Under the pieces are notes generated by a model. That model made no database searches. It saw nothing but the letters and a program-made list of their open reading frames with translations, and was not told the origin of the DNA. DNA of 17,155 bases, taken from contig JAHIEN010000141.1 in the NCBI GenBank assembly GCA_018901615.1, forward strand, positions 1-17,155. Direction: 5' to 3'. Of this stretch, positions 7,741 to 13,737 are shown in pieces. The first letter of the stretch is position 1; each line of letters opens with the position of its first letter. The position numbers were made by a program, and so were the translations under genes. Source of the DNA: Candidatus Omnitrophota bacterium. Its GTDB lineage: Bacteria; Omnitrophota; Gorgyraeia; Gorgyraeales; Gorgyraeaceae.

Positions 7741-7746
7741 ATTATA
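7741..7746 (-). promoter_or_regulatory. Candidate -10 element for the cysD-cysN-sulfatase operon
   Basis: On the minus strand TATAAT is preceded by TTG (TTGTATAAT). No convincing -35 hexamer lies 16-18 nt upstream. Transcription from here would start near 7734 and give a leader of about 100 nt containing the 7685-7701 palindrome. It is the only strong -10 match before cysD. Confidence 0.4.
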
Positions 7747-7870
7747 CAATGGAAGGGATTGCGGAAAAAGGCTTTTCTTGTACGCTCGCCGGATTAGGTT
7801 CTGGTGTCCAAAATACACCCAAATTGGGAATCATTGGCATAAATTAGTAGGAATGCTTTTTGGTTTTATC

Positions 7871-7975
7871 GCCGGTAAGAATGGCGTCCGCCTTCGCTCT
7901 TAGGGTATAATCTTAAGCTCTCTGTGACGAGCTACGACGAGACTATTGCTCACGCGGTAAGATTGCGTGGCGTCC
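7871..7975 (+). repeat. Imperfect direct repeat of an att-like sequence (two copies, 82-86 bp apart)
   Basis: cggtaaga followed closely by tggcgtcc occurs at 7873-7889 and again at 7955-7975, with a spacer of 1 nt in the first and 5 nt in the second. Both end in the tggcgtcc that also ends the tRNA-Glu gene on this strand. The rest of the gene-free stretch 7657-8053 holds the cysD promoter region, the island-end repeat and a short tandem repeat. I see no coding frame or RNA gene in it. Confidence 0.55.
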
Positions 7976-7980
7976 CCAAC
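7968..7980 (+). other. Left attachment-site repeat of the tRNA-Glu island
   Basis: tggcgtccccaac is identical to 17016-17028, which is the CCA, discriminator and acceptor end of tRNA-Glu read on this strand. A given 13-mer is not expected twice in 17 kb by chance. A decayed tyrosine recombinase lies 74 bp inside. The two copies are direct repeats, as required for the ends of an element integrated at a tRNA 3' end. Confidence 0.7.
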
Positions 7981-8013
7981 AGGTGCATGCCTCTTTTGTG
8001 CTTAAAATGGCTA

Positions 8014-8039
8014 TTTCACCACCAACTTTCACCACCAAA
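8014..8039 (+). repeat. Two tandem 13-bp repeats next to the integrase remnant
   Basis: tttcaccaccaac (8014-8026) and tttcaccaccaaa (8027-8039) differ only in the last base. They lie between the att-like repeat and the integrase remnant, where recombinase arm-type or accessory binding sites are common. That role is inference. Confidence 0.6.
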
Positions 8040-8053
8040 ACCTCCTCATTTGT

Positions 8054-8356
8054 TTAGAATAGCTTGCTCTGCTCAATTACCTGCTTTGTACCTTCGCTTG
8101 TAGTGTGCGCATAGACCTTGAATGAGTCTATATCTTTGTGGCCGGTTACAGCCATAATATCCCGCTCAGCATGGCCCTGCCTTAGCATCTTAGTGCAAAA
8201 TGAATGCCGAAATTCATGCGGGGTAAGTTGTTTACCTATCACTTTCTCGGATACCGTCTTAATATACTCGGTATAATGGCCTCCATGAATGATATTATTT
8301 TTCCTATTAGGAAAAAGCCATAAGGTTTTCCTCCGGTCAATGGAAGACTTAGAGGA
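8054..8356 (-). pseudogene. Tyrosine recombinase (phage-type integrase), C-terminal remnant
   Basis: About 100 codons of the catalytic half survive. The frame is open from a stop at 8357-8359 and has no proper start; a GTG at 8242 would cut off conserved sequence. Upstream of it, in frame, are IDRRKTLWLFPNRK and GGHYTEYIKTVSEKV, typical of the region before box II. Then come LTPHEFRHSF (box II, H-x-x-R), AVTGHKD (box III His) and KVYAHTT with the nucleophile Tyr. The N-terminal arm- and core-binding domains and the first catalytic Arg are missing, so it cannot recombine DNA. It marks the left end of the island, 74 bp from the tRNA-Glu repeat, and its lost 5' part abuts the end of the phosphatase gene. 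Confidence 0.9.
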
Positions 8357-8371
8357 TTATCGTAAATTTTT

Positions 8372-9082
8372 TTATAATGGGATTGTTCTAACCGATAAGC
8401 TATCCGGCATACCTCCATATATATCTGGCGTTAAATCAGACTGCCAGTATTTTTTGCTATCAACATCCATAATAGTAAGCTTACCCGACCAACCTGCGCC
8501 TGTATCAACATTCCAAACGTTACACGCATGAATCGGCTCTAAGGTATTATAGAGCTCCGTAGTTGTATGCCCAACAAAAATATTCTTGTAACGGCCAAGC
8601 TTGCACTCAGTACCCGTTGAATGCTTCTTCCAAGCCATATCAAGAAGTCGCCTATCCCAAACCAAGGCCTGAGCGCTGTGACTTGATAATGAAATATCCG
8701 GGTTAAATCCACCGTGAACGAATACTCGATCATTAGTCTCAAGCCAAAGCTGACCATTTTTCAAGAAATCTACATGTGTCTTCGGCATAGGCCCGCCGTT
8801 ATATGAGGCCATTGTCCAGTTACCACCCTGGCTTGTCCAGATTTCTGGCTTATCGCCCCGCAAGGCCCAATTCAACGCCCACATGTCGTGATTACCGATA
8901 ACTAAGTCACAATGCTTAATCTTTAATAACTCATCGATGCACTGTCTAACTTCTGGGTAGCCGTCACATACATCACCGATCACGATCAGCCGGTTTTTTT
9001 TTCTGTCAAAACCGGAGCGTTCGAAGCATTGTAACAACGCTCTGTAAGCCCCATGAATATCACCGACAACAAAAGTTTTCAT
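8372..9082 (-). CDS. Calcineurin-like metallophosphatase (PPP / phage-type serine-threonine phosphatase family)
   Basis: A 236-residue cytosolic enzyme with the dinuclear metal site of the PPP family: GDIHG (7-11), GDVCDGYPE (36-44, where PPP enzymes usually have GDxVDRG), GNHD (63-66), VHGG (122-125) and GHTTT (171-175). VWNVDTGAGWSGKLTIMDVD near 189-208 closes the domain. The variant GDVCDGY is found in phage and island-borne members. These dephosphorylate phosphoproteins or nucleotides such as Ap4A; the substrate here is unknown. The gene begins 11 nt after the SWIM-finger gene, so the two are probably cotranscribed. Only a weak ribosome binding site is seen. Its end lies 15 nt from the truncated integrase. 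Confidence 0.88.
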   Translation of the reverse strand: MKTFVVGDIHGAYRALLQCFERSGFDRKKNRLIVIGDVCDGYPEVRQCIDELLKIKHCDLVIGNHDMWALNWALRGDKPEIWTSQGGNWTMASYNGGPMPKTHVDFLKNGQLWLETNDRVFVHGGFNPDISLSSHSAQALVWDRRLLDMAWKKHSTGTECKLGRYKNIFVGHTTTELYNTLEPIHACNVWNVDTGAGWSGKLTIMDVDSKKYWQSDLTPDIYGGMPDSLSVRTIPL

Positions 9083-9093
9083 TTTTACAATTA

Positions 9094-9837
9094 TTATTTT
9101 TGTGTTTCATCCAAAATACGGACAAGCGGCTCTTCCCACTGAAAACAAGTAATTCCTATGCCAACAAGTGATTCAAAAGCGTTAATGCAGTCAGGATCGA
9201 TTTGTGCATATTCTTCAAGCATCTGTACGACCTCACTCATAAATCCGCCCACGATACCATTTGAGTCGTCTACGCCTCCGACACGTAACTTTTTATCCAG
9301 TCGCAAAAGCAACTTCACCAGGATGTCCGCTGCTTGTTCATTAACCGGCAAATCAGAAACAATTACTGATAACCTATTGCATCCTTCACGCAAAGAATCC
9401 TGATTCGCAAACCAGGTGCGTGACGGCCCACGGTACGGCTTTATGTATCGCATAGACTCAGTGATGGATTTCTTAACCGCCGCTAACCCATCTTTACTTA
9501 GCACCTCACGTCGCCTACTGCACTCAACGTGATGGGAAAGTTGTTTATCCTTATCGCTTAATGGCCTCCCATCCATAACCGCATAGAGCGCCAAGGCAAC
9601 CATGTGTTTACAAAGTGTATCTCTTTGTCCAAGGTAACAAGTGCAATGACCCTGTTTATAGTTGCGAGCTGATACAGAGACACGATACGGCTCCGTTCCC
9701 GGAACAACAGCGGAATAATATCCTCCCAACTCCTCTACTTCCGTCACTTTCCCGCTCTCATACAAACCCACCGCACGCTTAAACGTCGCCTCATCAGTCG
9801 CAAATTTGATTTTGTTGAGGTCGTATGTTGGAGCCAT
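9094..9837 (-). CDS. SWIM zinc-finger protein of unknown function
   Basis: A 247-residue protein with a SWIM zinc finger C-x-C-x8-C-x-H at Cys65, Cys67, Cys76 and His78 (HCTCYLGQRDTLCKHM). SWIM fingers bind DNA or protein partners and often sit in ATPase or recombination accessory proteins. Residues 1-60 resemble the usual lead-in (ATFKRAVGLYESGKVTEVEE). After the finger the protein is largely helical (residues 95-245) with no recognised catalytic motif. Gene order suggests it works with the phosphatase encoded 11 nt downstream, but no published system is recognised. The ATG at 9837 has only a weak ribosome binding site. Confidence 0.8.
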   Translation of the reverse strand: MAPTYDLNKIKFATDEATFKRAVGLYESGKVTEVEELGGYYSAVVPGTEPYRVSVSARNYKQGHCTCYLGQRDTLCKHMVALALYAVMDGRPLSDKDKQLSHHVECSRRREVLSKDGLAAVKKSITESMRYIKPYRGPSRTWFANQDSLREGCNRLSVIVSDLPVNEQAADILVKLLLRLDKKLRVGGVDDSNGIVGGFMSEVVQMLEEYAQIDPDCINAFESLVGIGITCFQWEEPLVRILDETQK

Positions 9838-9901
9838 GGAATGACTGCTTCTTTTTTTGTCTTTTCGCAGTTTTTGAGCTGCACGGATAAGCGGCTAATT
9901 G

Positions 9902-10396
9902 TCAAATACTATCCATATCAACTATGGATTTTCTTACTTCACACTTATAATCATATTTTTTCAACAGATCTTCAACCATATGCTTTGTTTTATCCGAACT
10001 GCCGGGAGATAAAATTACCTCTCGAATCGCATCCTTAGAAAATTTTACATATATTTCATTAATCTCATTATCTTTTAATTTACCCTCTTCACTTAAGAAA
10101 AAAGTATCACATATCACTCTGAATTCATTTTCAAAATTAAAGGCCTTGTGCTTTATCAGCAATCCTTCCATCCAATCACGCACGTCTGTATGTGTCATAT
10201 TCCTAAACGTGCCAAATTTCTTCATCACCTTTCGGGCAAGGTCAATGGCACTTGAACCGTTTGTACCGGTACGCAAAAGAATCGCCAAAAGCTCTGAATT
10301 GCTCAGTACTCGTGCGCCCTTTTTAAGTAACTTCTCTCGTGGCCTATCATCTTCCGGCCAAGTCTTGATTCCTGTCGCTTTAGATTCCCTCGTCAT
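9902..10396 (-). pseudogene. Chimeric ORF: RadC N-terminus joined to a DUF2971-like C-terminus
   Basis: Residues 10-75 are the N-terminal helix-hairpin-helix part of RadC (IKTWPEDDRPREKLLKKGAR, SNSELLAILLRTGT, SAIDLARKVMKKFGTFRNM). RadC should then continue with a GxG loop and an Mpr1/Pad1-type metalloprotease-like domain with HxH; none of this is present. From about residue 78 the sequence is instead KHKAFNFENEFRVIC, IYVKFSKDAIREVILSPGSS and a closing CEVRKSIVD, the pattern of the C-terminal end of DUF2971 proteins. The junction lies near 10160-10172. The simplest reading is a deletion that removed the end of radC and the start of a DUF2971 gene and happened to keep one frame. A true fusion protein is less likely. 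Confidence 0.7.
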
Positions 10397-10493
10397 TTTT
10401 CTCTTCTCTGCCCTTTATATACTGTATTTTTGTAGCATGAAAGTTACGTTCGAAATAACCTTCAGTACCTTTTCTTACATTAGATATTCTTTG

Positions 10494-10522
10494 CGATAAT
10501 CCTTTTCAGGGGGGGATTATCG
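10494..10522. repeat. Perfect 9-bp hairpin with G-rich loop
   Basis: cgataatcc (10494-10502) pairs with ggattatcg (10514-10522) around an 11-nt loop containing a run of five extra G. An AT-rich tract follows on the plus side (ttgattatttt). It lies in the 194-nt gap before the chimeric RadC gene and could be a terminator for a transcript from the left or an operator. Confidence 0.5.
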
Positions 10523-10542
10523 TTGATTATTTTATAGCCTGT

Positions 10543-10581
10543 GTCCCATATTTCCCATAAATGTCCCGAATATCTCCCATA
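10543..10581. repeat. Four short TCCCAT-type repeats at 9-11 bp spacing
   Basis: tccc occurs at 10544, 10553, 10564 and 10575, each followed by at or ga, within the 39 nt after the hairpin. Regular spacing close to one helical turn is what a row of binding sites for one protein looks like. No cognate protein can be named. Confidence 0.5.
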
Positions 10582-10590
10582 GTGAGCCAA

Positions 10591-11031
10591 TTAATGCCCC
10601 TTTAGCACCCCTTTGGCGCGTTTGTATCGGGTTTTGGGCGGGGTTTTATATTTCAACATCTCAAGCATTAATTTGCGCCGTCTTCGCAACGGAACATCAA
10701 ACGCACTTCTACCCAAATGGCGATAAGCGTCGCCAATCCGACCATGGCTTCCGCCAAGATTATAGATATTACACCACACTCCGCCTTCGCAACGAGGCAA
10801 GGTACACTCCTTAAAGATAGCGCAATTTCGGTTTTCATAGCGCCTTGCTGCGTCTAATAACGCCGGAGTCGACCCGATAGGAACATTCGCCTTTTTGGCG
10901 GCATCCCGCATCGCATTAGCGATCTCATGTTTGTAATCATCGCAAGACAAAACAAATTCTGCTTCTTCAGCCATCCCGGCTTTCTTAAATAGTTTCGCGA
11001 TAAGGTTTCTATGCTTCTTTGTATATTCCAT
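10591..11031 (-). CDS. Hypothetical protein with four-cysteine cluster
   Basis: A 146-residue protein of no recognised family. The N-terminal half is helical (KHRNLIAKLFKKAGMAEEAE; KHEIANAMRDAAKKANVP). In the middle is NRNCAIFKECTLPRCEGGVW then C, that is C-x5-C-x4-C-x5-C, which could bind zinc or iron-sulfur. The C-terminal third is very basic (LRRRRKLMLEML, KTRYKRAKGVLKGH) and could contact nucleic acid. The ATG at 11031 lies 39 nt after the end of the AlbA-type gene. The frame is well kept, so the gene is probably real, perhaps an element-borne DNA- or RNA-binding protein. Confidence 0.65.
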   Translation of the reverse strand: MEYTKKHRNLIAKLFKKAGMAEEAEFVLSCDDYKHEIANAMRDAAKKANVPIGSTPALLDAARRYENRNCAIFKECTLPRCEGGVWCNIYNLGGSHGRIGDAYRHLGRSAFDVPLRRRRKLMLEMLKYKTPPKTRYKRAKGVLKGH

Positions 11032-11070
11032 AATTTGTGCTCCGTATCACAACCTGCTCTTTAAGTTCGT

Positions 11071-12078
11071 CTACTTATGCACCACTTTCCAATGTCCGCC
11101 TTTGTCGGGTCCGATACGTTGCAATAGCCCCTGCTTTTTAAGTACTCGGATTGCCTTCTCTATGCCCTTAATGCTCAAGCCAACACCTTCTGCAAGCTCC
11201 TGAGTCGTAATTGATGGATTGCCAGCTACCAGCCCAAGAATTTTCTCCCTACTTTTCTCCCTACTTTTCTCCCTACCTTTCTCCGCCCTTTGAGGGGTAA
11301 TCTCGGCCGCCATTTTCTTCGCTCTTGGGCTAATCTTAAGGGTTACCATAAAATATGTGCGATCATCATCTGTCTCAAAATAAGGCGGCGGAGACCCATT
11401 TACCTTCAGCGCGCGGCGAATCTTGGGAAAACCTGTGCACCGCCCTTCAGTCAGTTGAAGTTCTTTAAGAGCGTCTCCTAACCGACTATTGCGATAACGG
11501 TGTGGCGTAACGATCGGTTTGTTAATATTATTCTTGCCCAGCGGAGGCAAAGGTCCCGGATAACTAATAATATAAATCTTATCCGGGTAAACCCGCGCTT
11601 CAATCGGTTCGCGTTCCTCATAACTACGATGATATACCGCATTTACCAAAGATTCCTCGATGGCCGCGTATGGATAATTGAAGAACCTGTCTGCTTCTGC
11701 CCGACCCTCTACTTTATGAACATACTCAATGATTACCAAATCTTTGATATATTTAAGCGCCAATTCCACCTGCTCATGAACGGGCCCGGTAAAAATCTTT
11801 TCATCAAACTCATCGCCCACATCATCCTTATATTTCACTACATCGATCGTTGTGCGCGGAAAAAACTTCTGTGGCTCAACGCAAAAAAGCATAAGCCCGA
11901 TATTCTTCGGTCTTAACAATTCATCAGAGCCTTCAACGATATTCATCCTGCGGCAGAGATCCTTAAACGGTATCTTAGACATCTCTTTGACGAGGTCGCT
12001 TTTTACGGCAACCAGATACTGTTCAATTCGCCGGATATCCAAATCTTTCAGAGTTGTTTTATGGTTAACACCCCACAT
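11071..12078 (-). pseudogene. AlbA_2/Schlafen-type ATP-binding transcriptional regulator, N-terminally truncated
   Basis: This is the C-terminal two thirds of the regulators often annotated as RecG-like or ATP-binding proteins. ATLKDLD-type lead-in, RPKNIGLMLFCVEPQKFFP, FTGPVHEQVELALKYIKD and YPYAAIEESLVNAVYHRSYE form the GHKL-like ATP-binding part, with YPDKIYIISYPGPLPPL after it. A charged linker made of 12-bp repeats (REKSREKSREK) follows, then a winged helix at about 280-335 (NPSITTQELAEGVGLSIKG). The N-terminal AlbA_2 domain of about 150-190 residues is missing. The sequence begins abruptly at the end of the PLD fragment, with which it overlaps by 14 nt in another frame. It may still be translated from the ATG at 12078, without a ribosome binding site of note. 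Confidence 0.75.
11241..11276. repeat. Three perfect 12-bp tandem repeats inside the regulator linker
   Basis: ttttctccctac is repeated at 11241-11252, 11253-11264 and 11265-11276, with a decayed fourth unit. It encodes the repeating Arg-Glu-Lys-Ser of the linker between ATP-binding and winged-helix parts. Repeat number could vary by slippage in steps of four residues without changing frame. Confidence 0.9.
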
Positions 12079-12448
12079 CAATGCCTGACTCTTTCAGTTT
12101 CTTATAGCACCATGCGTTCTTACCTTCGATCTCCCATTCATCTACATGGTCCTTGCCGATAAACGGAATATTCTGGTCCAGGATTACTTTTACATGTACG
12201 CCGCGCTTATGGGCGTTTACCAATTCTTCTACTAACTTGTACGCGCTCAAATCCTTATCATAAGCCCTTAACCCCACCTTAAACATCACCATATAAATCG
12301 ATTCCCTCGCCCCTGAAACAGCCTTTTTAACAGCCGGGAAATATTTATTGCCGCTTATAGCCTCAATGTCCACCTGATACGAAAAAGCCCTTGCAGGCAT
12401 AATCGCAAGGACCAATATAATACATAATGCTAATTTATATTTTTTCAT
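12065..12448 (-). pseudogene. Exported phospholipase D-like nuclease, N-terminal half only
   Basis: Residues 1-23 form a signal peptide (MKKYKLALCIILVLAIMPAR). They are followed by the first part of a PLD-family domain: YFPAVKKAVSGARESIYMVMF, then KLVEELVNAHKRGVHVKVILD (residues ~71-91) and KNAWCYKKLKESGIDV. In such proteins the HxKx4D catalytic motif comes directly after the GIDV strand. Here the frame ends with two more codons (GC) and TAA, so both catalytic motifs are absent. The break coincides with the broken start of the AlbA_2-type gene, so one deletion probably removed the end of one and the start of the other. There is no clear ribosome binding site. Confidence 0.8.
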
Positions 12449-12489
12449 AGAAAATATTGTTCGAGCAAAGTCGAGAACGGTGACAATAT

Positions 12490-12606
12490 CTAATCTTCGC
12501 CTATTTCAATCTTTATACTAGAAATCCCGGTAGCAGGGAATTTCTCTGTCTCTTTATTATTTACTGTATATTCCCACATATCATAATCGAAACTTATAGT
12601 ATGCAT
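12490..12606 (-). CDS. 38-residue ORF after vsr
   Basis: The ORF begins MHTISFDYDMWEYTVNNKE and ends ISSIKIEIGED before TAG. It has a good ribosome binding site (GAGGTG, 6-7 nt before the ATG) and starts 18 nt after the vsr stop, in line with the operon. The protein is acidic, lacks Cys and could form a small beta sheet. No family is recognised. It may be a small accessory of the restriction-modification operon, or the surviving start of a longer gene cut by the rearrangements to its left. Confidence 0.5.
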   Translation of the reverse strand: MHTISFDYDMWEYTVNNKETEKFPATGISSIKIEIGED

Positions 12607-12624
12607 CTTAACACCTCAGCTTCA

Positions 12625-13062
12625 TTAAACTTTACTACCCATCCGCCTTTTGCCATAAGATCCCCCTATTTCCTCTACTATCTTATTTACACATCTATTT
12701 GTATTGCGTTTTATATCATATTCCCATATGCGCATAACTTCCCATCCGTCCTTCATGAGATATTTATTCACTTTTTTGTCTCTCAACTGGTTAGATTTGA
12801 TTTTGTTTCGCCAATATTTAACATTCGTCTTTGGCATTATAAAACGCTTTGGATGACGGTGCCAGAAATCAGAATCAATAAAAACAGCTACCTTTTTTCT
12901 CCTAAATACAATATCCGGTTTTCCTGCTATCGAGGAAACGTTTTTTGCAAAATATATCCCGCGTTTTTGAAGTTCTCGCATTATAATTTTCTCGGGCATA
13001 GTATCTTTCGAGCGGATATTTCTCATGTTTTTCCGTCTATATTCTTTTGTTAAATTATCCAT
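12625..13062 (-). CDS. vsr: Very short patch repair endonuclease
   Basis: Vsr nicks DNA 5' of the T in T:G mismatches that arise when 5-methylcytosine deaminates, starting repair back to C:G. With the ATG at 13062 the protein has 145 residues. YRRKNMRNIRSKDTMPEK is the usual start, GKPDIVFRRKKVAVFID holds the catalytic Asp of the PD-(D/E)xK-like fold, then come FWHRHP and YWRNKIKSNQLRDKKV, and WEVMRIWEYDI ends the core. The Cys residues of the E. coli zinc site (GCFWHxxxC) are replaced (SDFWHRH), as in the zinc-less branch of the family. ATGGATAA shows an 8-nt overlap with the glycosylase stop, implying translational coupling. The longer TTG start at 13077 is less likely. Confidence 0.92.
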   Translation of the reverse strand: MDNLTKEYRRKNMRNIRSKDTMPEKIIMRELQKRGIYFAKNVSSIAGKPDIVFRRKKVAVFIDSDFWHRHPKRFIMPKTNVKYWRNKIKSNQLRDKKVNKYLMKDGWEVMRIWEYDIKRNTNRCVNKIVEEIGGSYGKRRMGSKV

Positions 13063-13723
13063 AGCATTCTTTCTCAAAATGGGAAATTAAGTTTTTGTTA
13101 AGCAGTTCCCAAAAATATAAGGCCGTAACAGTTTCGCATCCAGCTATGTGTCTTTTTATCCTGCTGTATCTATCCGTGCCAAAAACTAAGCGTGAGACTT
13201 TTTTGATTCCATTATCTGTTTCAGGCCATATATCCATCCGCCCTAAGTGAAAGATCGCTATCATGTCCGCTGACCATCTGCCAAACCCCCAGATATTACT
13301 TACTTCTCTGCGGTATTCGGCCAAGGGAAGCTGTTTCCATTCTTCCCAAACTCTGGGATGGCTGTCAGCATATAACAGCCATTTATACAAAGCTTTCCTC
13401 TTCTTCTGAGAAACCCCTTTAATAGGACCTATTCTATGATAATTCCTTTTTGCCCATTGAAATACAGCCGAAGAAAATCCAAAATTTTTATGCAGGCGCT
13501 TGATAATTGATAGAGATGCTGAATTAGACAGCATCTGTCCAATTACTGTATAAAGGATCGTATCTTCGATTGACGGCCAAATAGGAACTTTGTAATTTAA
13601 AGGTCCTATTAATTTAATGAGTGGTTTGAGGCGTGAATTTTTTGATAAGATGTCTATAGATCTTTTATATTTATTGTTCCTGCGGGTGGGCGTAATCGAA
13701 TAAATAGAATACACATCTTTCAT
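13055..13723 (-). CDS. HhH-GPD DNA glycosylase (AlkA-like), probable base-excision partner of the methyltransferase
   Basis: A 222-residue glycosylase of the helix-hairpin-helix superfamily. LYTVIGQMLSNSAS (57-70) is the GQ-x-S lead helix, IKGVSQKKRKALY lies before the hairpin, and IWGFGRWSADMIAIFHLGRMD (144-164) is the hairpin itself. The catalytic Asp170 follows in WPETDNGIKK. The four Cys of the iron-sulfur loop found in MutY, EndoIII and Mig are absent, which places it nearer AlkA. Its general reaction is to cut the glycosidic bond of a damaged or mismatched base. Its place between the endonuclease gene (14 nt upstream) and vsr (8 nt overlap) suggests T from T:G mismatches or alkylated bases as substrate; this is inference from context. 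Confidence 0.85.
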   Translation of the reverse strand: MKDVYSIYSITPTRRNNKYKRSIDILSKNSRLKPLIKLIGPLNYKVPIWPSIEDTILYTVIGQMLSNSASLSIIKRLHKNFGFSSAVFQWAKRNYHRIGPIKGVSQKKRKALYKWLLYADSHPRVWEEWKQLPLAEYRREVSNIWGFGRWSADMIAIFHLGRMDIWPETDNGIKKVSRLVFGTDRYSRIKRHIAGCETVTALYFWELLNKNLISHFEKECYG

Positions 13724-13737
13724 TTCTAACTTAATGC

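Noticed and set aside
7881..7980. A second, degenerate tRNA-Glu at the left border
   Set aside because: Only the 13-bp 3' end matches; there is no T arm, anticodon arm or D arm in the neighbouring bases.
8054..8242. Small intact integrase-like protein starting at the GTG at 8242
   Set aside because: Clear recombinase sequence continues upstream in the same frame to 8356, so this is the tail of a truncated gene.
11241..11280. CRISPR or other array
   Set aside because: The 12-bp repeats are contiguous with no spacers and encode a charged linker; no CRISPR array or cas gene is seen anywhere in the window.
13055..13723. Iron-sulfur EndoIII/MutY/Mig-type glycosylase
   Set aside because: The four-Cys cluster after the HhH-GPD domain is absent; only two scattered Cys remain near the C-terminus.
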